Source: an uncultured Phascolarctobacterium sp. (GTDB taxonomy: Bacteria; Bacillota; Negativicutes; Acidaminococcales; Acidaminococcaceae). Taken from it: 64,000 nucleotides of DNA. Positions 33,196 to 41,757 of this stretch are shown here, piece by piece. The notes beneath the pieces were generated by a model. The model saw only the letters and a list, made by a program, of their open reading frames with translations. It ran no database searches and was not told where the DNA came from. A program made the position numbers and the translations under genes. The stretch is taken from positions 1-64,000 of the forward strand of contig NZ_CAAGLX010000025.1 of assembly GCF_900770955.1 (NCBI RefSeq), in the 5' to 3' direction. Within the stretch, counting starts at the first letter, position 1; each line of letters starts with the position of its first letter.

Positions 33196-33359
33196 TGCTT
33201 GACATATTCAAGCATTTTTGCTACATTAATCATTGACGGAAAAGTTCCGCGTACCTGCCCCTTCATGCCATCTGGTATGATTGCAGGCAATGCACTTTGT
33301 GCGTTGGCGGTAACTTTTCCTTCTTATATTATGTATTCTCTACAAATCACATCAGAACT
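33171..33359 (-). pseudogene. C-terminal remnant of a larger enzyme-like protein
   Basis: One frame reads SSDVICREYII, an in-frame TAA (33324-33326), then EGKVTANAQSALPAIIPDGM, followed by KGQVRGTFPSMINVAKMLEYVKQC. The well-formed end (IIPDGM-GQVRGTF) resembles, from memory, the C-terminus of the GGGtGRT family; this is unverified. The 5' portion is missing, cut off near the trpG terminator. It is a truncated, inactivated gene. Confidence 0.4.
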
Positions 33360-33416
33360 GATAATACAACTGCTCTTACAAATTGACTCTTTGTCGCACT
33401 GCTTTATAAATCAAAC

Positions 33417-33455
33417 AACGCAGAATGTACTCATCTTCTCAGTACATTCTGCGTT
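33417..33455 (-). terminator. Terminator after trpG
   Basis: A perfect 15-bp inverted repeat AACGCAGAATGTACT/AGTACATTCTGCGTT with a 9-nt loop, beginning 6 bp beyond the trpG stop. Confidence 0.85.
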
Positions 33456-33460
33456 TTGCT

Positions 33461-34027
33461 TTACAAACTCAAAAAGTTTTTCAAGATCATCCGTCCCTGC
33501 GGCGTCATAATAGACTCCGGATGAAACTGCACACCATACACCGGCAACGTTTTATGCTGCAGCGCCATAATCTCGTTCTTCGCCGTTTTCGCCGTAACCT
33601 CCAGGCAATCCGGCAGGCTCTCCGGCTCCACAATCAGCGAATGATAACGCGCTGCCTCAAAGACGTCCGGCATATCCTTAAAAATCGGGCTTGCTGCCGC
33701 CAGATACACCTTATCCGCCTTGCCGTGCACAATCTCCGGTGCATGTACAACGTTGCCGCCAAAAGCCTCGCCAATAGCCTGATGCCCCAGGCAAACGCCC
33801 AAAATTGGGAACTCCCCGGCAAGCTGACGGATAACCTCCAGGCAAATACCTGCCTGCTTAGGATTACCAGGACCGGGTGAAATAATAATGTGATCCGGCT
33901 GCATTGCTCTGATATCCTCAATCGTCAGCTTATCATTGCGCACCACCTTGATATCAGGATCGATTTCGCCAATCAGCTGATACAGATTAAAAGTAAAGCT
34001 GTCGTAGTTATCTATAATCAGAATCAT
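33461..34027 (-). CDS. trpG: Anthranilate synthase glutamine amidotransferase subunit
   Basis: A class I glutamine amidotransferase of 188 aa supplying ammonia to TrpE. The nucleophile Cys is in GVCLGHQAIGEAFG near residue 80, the catalytic His-x-Glu in FHPES near residue 170, and SPGPGNP near residue 52. It begins 3 bp after trpE behind GAGGAG. The same subunit can serve aminodeoxychorismate synthase; the Trp T-box upstream favours tryptophan synthesis. No other trp gene is in the window. Confidence 0.93.
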   Translation of the reverse strand: MILIIDNYDSFTFNLYQLIGEIDPDIKVVRNDKLTIEDIRAMQPDHIIISPGPGNPKQAGICLEVIRQLAGEFPILGVCLGHQAIGEAFGGNVVHAPEIVHGKADKVYLAAASPIFKDMPDVFEAARYHSLIVEPESLPDCLEVTAKTAKNEIMALQHKTLPVYGVQFHPESIMTPQGRMILKNFLSL

Positions 34028-34030
34028 TCC

Positions 34031-35494
34031 TTACTCCTCCTCTGCCGTCATACGCAACGCCGTCATGCAGGCTCCTGCCTTATTTACGGTTTCCTGAAAT
34101 TCATTATCTACCACAGAATCAGCAACGATACCGCCGCCGGCCTGAATATAAACTCTGTCATGCTTCTTGACCATGGTGCGGATTGTAATGCAGATATCCA
34201 TGTTGCCGCCAAAATCAAGATAGCCCATGCCGCCGCCGTAAATACCGCGGCGCTCCGGCTCCAGCTCGTCAATAATTTCGCAGGCGCGAATCTTCGGCGC
34301 TCCGCTCAGCGTGCCTGCCGGGAATACTGCCCGCAGCGCGTCCAGTGCGTCCTTATCAGCGCTCAGCTGTCCTGTAACCTTACTCGTGATATGCATAACA
34401 TGTGAAAAGCGCTTAATCGCCTTGTAATCGCTCACCTTGACGCTGCCAAAATCGCAGACACGGCCAACATCGTTGCGCCCCAAATCTACCAGCATATTAT
34501 GCTCGGCGATTTCCTTGGCATCTGCCAAAAGCTCCTGCTCCAACGCCTTGTCCTCCTCACTCGTCCTGCCGCGACGGCGTGTACCGGCAATCGGCATGCT
34601 GATGACCCTTTTGCCAACCACCTTCACCAGTGTTTCCGGCGAGCTGCCGGCAATTTCCATATCGTCATTATGCATAAATACCATGTACTGCGACGGATTC
34701 GTTGTCCGCAAATAGCGATAAGCGCTGAAAAGACTTTGATCATAGGTTGCGCTGAACTTTTGCGCGTACACAATCTGAAAGGCATCGCCGTTTTTGATAT
34801 ATTCCTGGCAGCGCAGCACATTTTTATTATACTGCTCACGGCTCTGGTTACTGGTGAACTCGCCCAATTTGGCCTTTACCGGCTTCTTTGGCTGCACCGG
34901 CTGCAGCAGCATTTCCTCCATCGCAGCAATTTCTCGCTCGGCCTTAGCATAGTTGATAGCAGCATTATCCGTTTTGACATTCACAATCAGGAATATCTTC
35001 TGCTTAAGATGGTCAAAGGCAATCAGCTTATCAAACAGCATCAAATCGACATCGGCAAATTCCGCCTTACGTTCTTTATTTACACGCATATCCGGCTCGC
35101 AATAGCGCATAAAATCAAAGCCGAAGGTACCTACAAGACCGCCGGTAAAATTAGGCAGGCCATTAACCTGCGGTGCCTTGTACTCTTCAAGAATATGACG
35201 GATGCAGCCCAAAGGATCGCTTTCCTGATACTTTACGGCAGCGCCGCTGATGATTTCCGCATTGCCGTCGGTTATTTTCAAACGCAGCACAGGATCATAG
35301 CCCACAAAGGAATAACGCGCCCAGTGCTCACCGCCCTCAATGCTCTCCAAAAGGAAATAATTACGGCTGCTGCGTCTTACATTGTCCAAAAATGCCAACG
35401 GCGTCAGCATATCCGCCAAGCATTCCTTCGCTACCGGCACAGCCTTGTAGTCCTTTGCATATTGCACTACCTGCTCCAAAGATAAATTCAACAT
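34031..35494 (-). CDS. trpE: Anthranilate synthase component I
   Basis: Converts chorismate to anthranilate, the first step of tryptophan synthesis; 487 aa. The N-terminal feedback-inhibitor domain includes LLESIEGGEHWARYSF, and the chorismate-binding domain includes FMHNDDMEIAGSSPETLV, PIAGTRRRG, RNDVGRVCDFGSVKV and GTLSGAPKIRACEIID. The start has a GAGGTGA site. Expression is placed under a tryptophan T-box leader. Confidence 0.95.
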   Translation of the reverse strand: MLNLSLEQVVQYAKDYKAVPVAKECLADMLTPLAFLDNVRRSSRNYFLLESIEGGEHWARYSFVGYDPVLRLKITDGNAEIISGAAVKYQESDPLGCIRHILEEYKAPQVNGLPNFTGGLVGTFGFDFMRYCEPDMRVNKERKAEFADVDLMLFDKLIAFDHLKQKIFLIVNVKTDNAAINYAKAEREIAAMEEMLLQPVQPKKPVKAKLGEFTSNQSREQYNKNVLRCQEYIKNGDAFQIVYAQKFSATYDQSLFSAYRYLRTTNPSQYMVFMHNDDMEIAGSSPETLVKVVGKRVISMPIAGTRRRGRTSEEDKALEQELLADAKEIAEHNMLVDLGRNDVGRVCDFGSVKVSDYKAIKRFSHVMHITSKVTGQLSADKDALDALRAVFPAGTLSGAPKIRACEIIDELEPERRGIYGGGMGYLDFGGNMDICITIRTMVKKHDRVYIQAGGGIVADSVVDNEFQETVNKAGACMTALRMTAEEE

Positions 35495-35536
35495 TTTTTC
35501 ACCTCATCTGCACATTTTCACCCGTGTCAACAAAAA

Positions 35537-35830
35537 AGCCTGTCCTCGTACTGCTCGCTTTGAGCAATATCAAGGACAGGCTATAAATACTTATACCTGC
35601 GGTACCACCTTGCTTCGCCGTACATCGGCGCTCTCTCGCAGAATGCTGACACATTCCTCACCCTTAACGCCGGTGTAACGTTGCCGAATACTCTCGCCTA
35701 CGCGATTTGACAGCACCCTCAACGGTCCATTTATCAGCCTGCATCTCTATCCGGCTCCCACCTGCCCGAACTCTCTGTAAGCGCATTTACTGACTTGATC
35801 TCCGTCTCAATGGTTTGTGGTCTTTTTTGA
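35537..35830 (-). promoter_or_regulatory. Tryptophan T-box riboswitch upstream of trpEG
   Basis: The minus-strand leader contains the T-box bulge motif AAGGTGGTACCGCAGG (35597-35612), which pairs with the uncharged tRNA acceptor end. It is followed by a terminator hairpin AGCCTGTCCT/AGGACAGGCT with TTTTTT (35532-35582). Stem I is recognisable, and the specifier position reads TGG (35727-35729, context AAATGGACC), matching tRNA-Trp. Uncharged tRNA-Trp should favour antitermination and turn on trpEG. Confidence 0.92.
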
Positions 35831-35840
35831 AGTTGTGCCT

Positions 35841-35869
35841 AGTGTATCACTTTACATTAATAGTGTCAA
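35841..35869 (-). promoter_or_regulatory. Promoter of the trpEG T-box transcript
   Basis: -35 TTGACA (35864-35869), 17-bp spacer, -10 TACACT (35841-35846), just upstream of the T-box. The remaining gap to 36070 is AT-rich and shows nothing else I can assign. Confidence 0.75.
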
Positions 35870-36070
35870 CAAAATATTACACTTTGCGTACTTCCGATTA
35901 TTTTACAACGAATAATGTAAAGCAGGTTACAATTTCAAAATATCTGAGCAACAGCAAGCAATGTAAATATTACGCAAGTTTTCTTATCCACGAGAAAAAT
36001 TCACCAAAAATATAAATTTTTTCTTCTGCAGGCGAAAAATTTGGGTTTTTTCTTATTCTTTATACAAGCG

Positions 36071-36096
36071 AAAAAAGGCGGCGCACTCGCACCGCC
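36071..36096 (-). terminator. GGCGGYGC-type terminator after the 183-aa gene
   Basis: Minus-strand GGCGGTGC/GCGCCGCC hairpin, loop GAGT, followed by six T. It is one of five near-identical terminator hairpins between 36 and 55 kb. Confidence 0.85.
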
Positions 36097-36118
36097 CCAA
36101 GGCTTCAGGTAAAAATTA

Positions 36119-36670
36119 CTATTTCATGCACGCATCACGCGGCAGTCCCAGCTGCTCGCAGATATCGCCCCATTTTTGCTGACGTGTTTTCATCGCCAGC
36201 AGCTCCTCCACGCTCTTGTCGCAGTGGCGCGCCAGAAACATTGCACGCTTCACCTGATGCGAAGCATAGCCCATGCGCATGTACTTGTCTACCAGCTTTT
36301 TATCCAGGCCAAACAGGCGGTGGATGCGGTCAACCTTGTACTCATGCTCAGCACGCGCCAGCTTTTCCGGTGTCAGCCCCAGCAGATAATCAACGCGCGT
36401 CCACACGTACTTATCGCGCAGCTGCGCCACCTCTTTCACCGGCTTTTTCGCTGCGTAGGCATGCAGGCACAGCTTTTTCAGCTCCATGTAGCTGATGCCG
36501 CTGTCAAAAAGCTCGCCAAGCTCTTCTTTGTCGAAAAGGAAGCTGTCATGCAGGCCGTTCACTGCCTTTTCCTTATCCATAGGCTTCTTGCCTGCGGCAC
36601 TGGCAGCAGCACCGCCAACGACGAAAAGACCACACAGCATCAGACAGATTAAAAGCGTTATCTTTTTCAT
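36119..36670 (-). CDS. Exported helical protein of unknown function
   Basis: About 183 aa from the ATG of MKKITLLICLM, which has GGAGGTG 6 nt upstream; the open frame to 36724 lacks a ribosome site. An N-terminal Sec signal peptide ends near AAASA. The mature part is basic and helical with repeated segments of hydrophobic and charged residues (LFDSGISYMELKKLCLHAYA; YMRMGYASHQVKRAMFLAR). Likely periplasmic. I do not recognise the family. Confidence 0.65.
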   Translation of the reverse strand: MKKITLLICLMLCGLFVVGGAAASAAGKKPMDKEKAVNGLHDSFLFDKEELGELFDSGISYMELKKLCLHAYAAKKPVKEVAQLRDKYVWTRVDYLLGLTPEKLARAEHEYKVDRIHRLFGLDKKLVDKYMRMGYASHQVKRAMFLARHCDKSVEELLAMKTRQQKWGDICEQLGLPRDACMK

Positions 36671-36689
36671 TTTGCACCTCCGAAGTAAG

Positions 36690-36971
36690 TCAGCAATAAT
36701 ACTCAATCTCACCAAATCTTTCAATCCAGGCAGAAATTATATCTTCACTCTGTGCTTCAATCATTTCAACCAAACGATTAAGTATTTTAGAAGGAATTCT
36801 TCTATCGTGCGGATTTGCTATCATAGCCCTTTTGCTTTGAGTTATCCATATTTGGGTTGCATCTGCATGTGGCATTCCATCGGAAACATGCACGTGAACA
36901 GGCTCCAGCGGTAATCCTTCATTAGACCAAAAATATACTCTATAGGGACCAAATCTAAGCAGTTGCGGCAT
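36690..36971 (-). CDS. DUF4160 family protein
   Basis: About 93 aa from the ATG of MPQLLRFG, behind GGAGGG. It has the DUF4160 pattern: LRFGPYRVYFWSNEG, then EPVHVHVSDG, then ADATQIWI. In other genomes DUF4160 genes usually pair with a DUF2442-like partner, in a toxin-antitoxin-like arrangement with no proven activity. The 5' end overlaps the preceding 91-aa gene by 17 bp, supporting a pair. Confidence 0.7.
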   Translation of the reverse strand: MPQLLRFGPYRVYFWSNEGLPLEPVHVHVSDGMPHADATQIWITQSKRAMIANPHDRRIPSKILNRLVEMIEAQSEDIISAWIERFGEIEYYC

Positions 36972-37230
36972 CTGATTGAAACCCTCCAATTTGTGAATAT
37001 TTAATTATTAAATGAGCATTTTTCTTGATTCTTGCTAAAATTTTATCCTGTTCATCTTTTGTATAGCCAATTACATCTTTGATTTCGTATTTCGGTAAAA
37101 CGCATAAAAGGCTATGAAATCCATCTTCTGCATCAGGTGTTTCTACGTATACTAAAACAGTACCATCGGCTTTCATTTCCGAATGCGTGTATTCAGTTCC
37201 ATCATTTAATGTCAAATATGGATAAATCAT
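36955..37230 (-). CDS. Partner protein of DUF4160, 91 aa
   Basis: Starts MIYPYLTLNDGTEYTHSEM behind AAGGATGG (8-nt spacing); an earlier ATG at 37272 lacks a good site. The N-terminal half is beta-rich (DGTVLVYVETPDAEDGFHS), and the C-terminal half is helical (TKDEQDKILARIKKNAHLI). It fits the role of the small partner usually encoded beside DUF4160, but I cannot place it in DUF2442 with confidence. Confidence 0.55.
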   Translation of the reverse strand: MIYPYLTLNDGTEYTHSEMKADGTVLVYVETPDAEDGFHSLLCVLPKYEIKDVIGYTKDEQDKILARIKKNAHLIIKYSQIGGFQSDAATA

Positions 37231-37286
37231 ATAAAGCACCATCCTTTCATACGTATTATAGCATATCTGCAAGTTCAGAAAAAGCT

Positions 37287-37316
37287 ATATAAAAGTGGCG
37301 GCGCATTTGCGCCGCC
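37287..37316 (-). terminator. GGCGGCGC-type terminator after TonB receptor 1
   Basis: GGCGGCGCA/TGCGCCGCC hairpin (37297-37316) on the minus strand followed by ACTTTTAT, 14 bp after the receptor stop. Confidence 0.8.
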
Positions 37317-37329
37317 GTAGGGTTAAGTG

Positions 37330-39306
37330 TTAGAAGCTATATTCATAGCCAACCATGAAGTTACGGCCCAAGGAATAAAAATTCGATGTACTGTTACTCG
37401 TAATATCTAATCTGTCAAATATATTGTTAATGTGCAAAAACGCCTTTTGATTTTTCTCAGGTGCATAGGTAAAATGCAAATCAGTAAAGCATTGCGGCTT
37501 GATTTCTCTTTGCGGTTTGGTTATAGAGGCTCTGGTAGACATCCTGTCTCCTACAAAGTTTACAGACATGCTGGCAGCAAATTTACTTTGCGTATAATCA
37601 ACAGCTCCTTGCAGCTGATATTTATTATAAATTTGATGCCAATCCATATCACCGTAGTTATGAATATTTTGAGCTTTAGGATTTTGGTAGGTAGCACCCC
37701 AACGTGTTGACCAATTATCATCATGCTTTATTGCATAAGACAATTCAACACCAGTGTTTTTAACATCTTCGTTGAAATAGTTTACTTCATCAATAGAGCC
37801 GTCTTTATCATATTTTACGTCAGCGTCTATAGAATCCTTGATTTTATAATTGAACAACGCAAATCGCAAGTTACCTTTGCCGATATTCGATTTATAACCG
37901 ATCTCATAATGTGTTCCCTGTTCAGGTTTCAAATCAAGCGCAGGATTCATATTACCGTTACCGAAAATTTGAGTCAAATTAGGCAAACGGAATGATTTAC
38001 CAATCTTTGCATAAAAACTGCTATCATCGCTCACCTTATAAATATATTGCAGCTCAGGAGTAAATTTGCTTAAGTTGTCATTATGAGTATATTTGCCAGT
38101 ACCGGTTTTATTATCCTTCTGATAGCCGTCACAGCCTGTTGCCCACGTTTCACGGGCATTAAAAACTAAATTTGAGTTATCGGATACCTTCCAATCATAA
38201 GAAGCATAGACAGAATAGTTATCACGTTGATAGGTGCTATTCTTATTATTGCTGGAAGAGAATAAATCCATATCTTCTTTTTGATAACCGGCACCGACTA
38301 ACAGTTTGTTTTCTCCCATATCAAAGGTTTTTTGTAAATCAATATTTGTATTATGTCCTTTGCGCCAGCTATACGGAGTCTTTGCGGACCATGCGCCCTT
38401 AGCAAACGTAGACCGATCATATGATTTTTCCTGAGTTCCGTAAGATACATTAGCCTTTAAACCATCTTTATCGTATTGAAGTAAGAACATATTGTCGGTA
38501 TCTTCATAATAATTATTTTGCGTACGCTCGCCTGACAACGCTTTTTTCTGCCAGTATTCATGCTTGTTATTTGAATAACTATGCGTAAAGGTTAAGCCAT
38601 CAAGCATTTCCCAGTTCCACAAAACACTTTTTCTATCACCTTTACCATAATCATATACAGTAGTCTTAGTAGTAGGTTTGCCAATATAGCCACTCATATT
38701 ATCGGCTTTACCACGCTTCTCATAGCCGGCAACAATATTAAATTTATCTGCACCGACACTTACATTGTAGCGTTGCTTACCAAAATTACCTGCAGCAACT
38801 TTAACAGTATTGCTCATTGCTTTCTTGGTAATAATATTAATTACACCGCCGGTAGCTTCACTGCCATATAATACAGAACCACCGCCCTTAACTACCTCGA
38901 TTCTTTCAATAGACTCTGTAGGAATATCTTCCAAATTATACTTGCCGTCTTGGTTCATAGGAACACCATTTACCAAAACCAAAGTACCCTTTTCAACGCC
39001 ACGAATCATAACCTTACTGGTCATTGTACTCATACCAGTACCGTTAAAACCTTGAGATTGTGTATTAACGCCCAACGTATTTTGCAATACGTCATAAGCA
39101 TTGGCAGCACTGCTTTTTTCAATTTGCTCTTCGCCATAGACCTCTACAACAGCAGGAATATCCAAATCCTTTTTTTCTGTTCTTGTTGCTGTTACAACCA
39201 TTTGGTCCAACGAATACTCCTGCAGTTCTTCGGCAAAAGCAACTGCACTGCTCATTACCGTACCGGTAATCAAAGCCGTCATCAATAAGCCTTTTTTCAT
39301 CTTCAT
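37330..39306 (-). CDS. TonB-dependent outer-membrane receptor 1
   Basis: About 658 aa. A Sec signal peptide (MKMKKGLLMTALITG...VAFAEE) precedes a TonB-box-like LDQMVVTATRTE, the plug domain (residues 40-160; VMIRGVEKGTLVLVNGVP, GGSVLYGSEATGGVINIIT) and a C-terminal 22-strand-type barrel ending in aromatic Phe (GYEYSF). GGAG is 10 nt before the second in-frame ATG (39304-39306), which I prefer to the ATG at 39315. Such receptors import cobalamin, haem or Fe-chelates using TonB energy; substrate not determinable. It is closely related to receptors 2 and 3. Confidence 0.9.
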   Translation of the reverse strand: MKMKKGLLMTALITGTVMSSAVAFAEELQEYSLDQMVVTATRTEKKDLDIPAVVEVYGEEQIEKSSAANAYDVLQNTLGVNTQSQGFNGTGMSTMTSKVMIRGVEKGTLVLVNGVPMNQDGKYNLEDIPTESIERIEVVKGGGSVLYGSEATGGVINIITKKAMSNTVKVAAGNFGKQRYNVSVGADKFNIVAGYEKRGKADNMSGYIGKPTTKTTVYDYGKGDRKSVLWNWEMLDGLTFTHSYSNNKHEYWQKKALSGERTQNNYYEDTDNMFLLQYDKDGLKANVSYGTQEKSYDRSTFAKGAWSAKTPYSWRKGHNTNIDLQKTFDMGENKLLVGAGYQKEDMDLFSSSNNKNSTYQRDNYSVYASYDWKVSDNSNLVFNARETWATGCDGYQKDNKTGTGKYTHNDNLSKFTPELQYIYKVSDDSSFYAKIGKSFRLPNLTQIFGNGNMNPALDLKPEQGTHYEIGYKSNIGKGNLRFALFNYKIKDSIDADVKYDKDGSIDEVNYFNEDVKNTGVELSYAIKHDDNWSTRWGATYQNPKAQNIHNYGDMDWHQIYNKYQLQGAVDYTQSKFAASMSVNFVGDRMSTRASITKPQREIKPQCFTDLHFTYAPEKNQKAFLHINNIFDRLDITSNSTSNFYSLGRNFMVGYEYSF

Positions 39307-39315
39307 TTTACTCAT

Positions 39316-39440
39316 GCTCCTATAAAAAATATTTATTGAAAAGCTCTAGCACACCCAGTCTTTCATGGTCATATGCAGCAAGCCTTACAATCGGGAAAAT
39401 AAAATCTCTATATCTGCTCATCTAGATAACATTATATCTT
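39316..39440 (-). promoter_or_regulatory. Conserved structured leader of TonB receptor 1
   Basis: From a -10 TATAAT (39431-39436) to the start, this leader is closely similar to that of receptor 2. It contains GCATAT-GA-CCA, loop TGAAAGAC, TGG-GTGTGC (39349-39376): a stem with a two-base 5' GA bulge. Conserved CTAGATGAG and the GGAGCATGAGTAA start region flank it. Confidence 0.5.
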
Positions 39441-39496
39441 ATTTTATAGTATATAGCTACTTTAAAATAAGATTTTTATGGAAATTTTTACAAAAT

Positions 39497-39522
39497 AAAA
39501 AGGCGGTGCAAGCGCACCGCCT
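39497..39522 (-). terminator. GGCGGTGC-type terminator after TonB receptor 2
   Basis: AGGCGGTGCGCTTGCACCGCCT perfect hairpin on the minus strand followed by TTTTATTTTG, 16 bp after the receptor stop. Confidence 0.88.
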
Positions 39523-39538
39523 TAGCTTGTTTATCGGA

Positions 39539-41482
39539 TTAGAAAGTATAGTTATAGGTCAGCATCCAGTTAAACGGCATACCCCAGTTTTCATACTTAT
39601 TAATAGTATCGTCTCTGTCCAAAATATTATTCAATGTCAGAGATGCAGAATGATGCTCGTCAGCTTTATAGATAAAGTTTGCATTCAGCAGGCTTCTGTG
39701 CGGAACGCTGTGATCGCTACCTTTAACACCTAAGCTGTTATAATAGGAGCTTTGACGTTTACCAAGATACAGGAAGTTCAAGTTGCTGGACAGCTTGCCG
39801 ACAGTATAATCAATACCGGCAGTCAATTGCAGCTTAGCCTCAGATTGTTCATAGAAATCCTTGCCCTCTTCTTTAGTTTTTGGGTTAGAGAACGCAGCGC
39901 CTAAATTATAGCTGAACTGATCGCTCAGATGCTTTTTGTATTCGATTTCCAGACCATCATTTTTGAATTTGCCAACATTCTTCAGAACTTTATCCGGCAG
40001 GCCGATATCAACCCAATCAAACTTAGCGTCTATATCCATATGATATACGCCGGCCTTTACAGATGCGGTATCGGTGATGTGCTTGATACCTGTTTCATAG
40101 GTCCAGCCCTCTTGCGGTTTCAAGTCATCAACACTTCTTCCCTGATAAGAGCTGTTGAAGAATTGATTCAGAGGAGGCAGCTGATAGGATTTTGCAGCAT
40201 TAGCATACCAGGAAATATTATCACTGAGCTTGTATAAAGCTTGAATTTGTGGCACAAACTCATCATGACTCTTGCTCTTATCCTGACCTTTGATATAATC
40301 CTCGCTAATATGCTGACCGCGAATACCGGCAGTTACGTCAAACTTATCGGAAAATGCATATTTATAGGATGCATATAAACCGTAATTCTTACGCTCGCCC
40401 TGCATATGCTCGTATCTGTCTTCTGCTTCCTCCTTAGAAACAGTCATACCAAGAACCAATGTATCCTTATCATCACGGAAGTTCCAAGCTTTTTGGGTAT
40501 CCCAAGTTAAAGTATTCAGATTCCAGTCAGAGGATTTAGCACGTTTGTTAGGACCATATGCAAAGCCTGTAATAGTTGCCTGGTAGGGAGAAACTACACG
40601 TTTATTATAAGAAACGATTGTCTTGAATTGGTTGTCCTTATCATCATAAATTGCGCTTACATTATCACGTCTGTCTTTGTAATAGTAAGCTATACCGGCA
40701 CCGGTTTCTACACCATTTTTCATGGTATAGCTATCTCTGTAGTAATTGCCCTCAGTATGAGCAAAGTTAAAGCTTAATTTATCTGTAGGAGATAGGCTTA
40801 CAAAAGCATTATCCTTACTGCTATCGCGATATTTCCATTTTCTGGTGGATTTTTCAAAAACCTTATTGGTCTGGTCTACATCACCAAAATAATCCTTGCT
40901 GACAGCAACTGTATAGCCTTTACCGGAGCTGAATAATCCCCATTTTTTATCATAATTGCCGGCACCTACAGAAATAGTAGTGCGATTACCGTTTTTCTTA
41001 GTAATGATATTAACTACACCACCGGTTGCTTCCGCACCGTAAAGTACAGATTGAGCGCCACGAACAATTTCGATTTTTTCAACAGCTTCTACAGGAATAC
41101 CCTCCATGCTGTTGTAGTTCATCATATTAATCGGAGCACCGTTAACCATTACCAAGGTACCCTTATCAAGACCACGCAGAACAGTTCTGGTAGAGCTGCC
41201 ACCGAATTCACGACCGCCGGGGCCATAAGCATTATTGGTAAAGCCAACCTGACGTTCAATAACCTCATAGGCAGTTTTTGCACCGCTGTTTTCAATTTCT
41301 TTGGCATTAATAATGCTGACAGCAGCAGGAACTTCTAATTCTCTTGCTTCCGTTCTCGTTGCTGTTACAACCATCTGGTCCAGCGTATACTCCTGCAGCT
41401 CTTCAGCAAATACGTTTGCGCCCCCCCACATTACACTACCAGTAATGATGGCCGTCATCAATAAGCCTTTTGTCATCTTCAT
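39539..41482 (-). CDS. TonB-dependent outer-membrane receptor 2
   Basis: About 647 aa. Signal peptide (MKMTKGLLMTAIITGSVMWG...VFAEE), TonB-box-like LDQMVVTATRTE, plug (TVLRGLDKGTLVMVNGAPIN; VRGAQSVLYGAEATGGVVNI, cited in parts) and barrel ending NYTF. The start is chosen as for receptor 1, with ATG 10 nt after GGAG. N-terminal 45 residues are nearly shared with receptors 1 and 3, while the barrel loops differ, suggesting duplicated receptors with different ligands or phage/antibody evasion. It is a monocistronic unit with its own leader and terminator. Confidence 0.9.
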   Translation of the reverse strand: MKMTKGLLMTAIITGSVMWGGANVFAEELQEYTLDQMVVTATRTEARELEVPAAVSIINAKEIENSGAKTAYEVIERQVGFTNNAYGPGGREFGGSSTRTVLRGLDKGTLVMVNGAPINMMNYNSMEGIPVEAVEKIEIVRGAQSVLYGAEATGGVVNIITKKNGNRTTISVGAGNYDKKWGLFSSGKGYTVAVSKDYFGDVDQTNKVFEKSTRKWKYRDSSKDNAFVSLSPTDKLSFNFAHTEGNYYRDSYTMKNGVETGAGIAYYYKDRRDNVSAIYDDKDNQFKTIVSYNKRVVSPYQATITGFAYGPNKRAKSSDWNLNTLTWDTQKAWNFRDDKDTLVLGMTVSKEEAEDRYEHMQGERKNYGLYASYKYAFSDKFDVTAGIRGQHISEDYIKGQDKSKSHDEFVPQIQALYKLSDNISWYANAAKSYQLPPLNQFFNSSYQGRSVDDLKPQEGWTYETGIKHITDTASVKAGVYHMDIDAKFDWVDIGLPDKVLKNVGKFKNDGLEIEYKKHLSDQFSYNLGAAFSNPKTKEEGKDFYEQSEAKLQLTAGIDYTVGKLSSNLNFLYLGKRQSSYYNSLGVKGSDHSVPHRSLLNANFIYKADEHHSASLTLNNILDRDDTINKYENWGMPFNWMLTYNYTF

Positions 41483-41491
41483 GTTACTCAT

Positions 41492-41613
41492 ACTCCTATG
41501 AAAATATATTTATCGAAAAGTCCCTGCATATCCATTCTTTCATGGTCATATGCCAGCGGCTTCACAATAGGCAAAATAATATCTGTATATCAACTCATCT
41601 AGTTAATATTATA
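41492..41613 (-). promoter_or_regulatory. Conserved structured leader of TonB receptor 2
   Basis: The leader runs from -10 TATAAT (41608-41613) to the start. It contains GCATAT-GA-CCAT, loop GAAAGA, ATGG-ATATGC (41526-41553), the same bulged hairpin at the same 55-bp distance from the -10 as in receptor 1. Confidence 0.5.
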
Positions 41614-41676
41614 TCTCATTTCCAATCACATATCCACTTAATCTTCATGATTTTTTCATAAAAATTTACAAGAACG

Positions 41677-41698
41677 AAGCAGCGCTAACGCACTGCTT
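41677..41698 (-). terminator. Probable terminator after the binding lipoprotein
   Basis: AAGCAGTGCGTTAGCGCTGCTT hairpin on the minus strand with a weak T-rich tail (CGTTCTTG), 60 bp after the 327-aa gene. Confidence 0.6.
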
Positions 41699-41757
41699 TC
41701 TCAGTTAACATTCAGAGTTGTAAATATAATCAATCATGCTGTCTTTATGCTTAATTA

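Noticed and set aside
33199..33510. A 103-codon plus-strand frame
   Set aside because: It crosses the trpG terminator and the antisense of the truncated gene and has no ribosome site.
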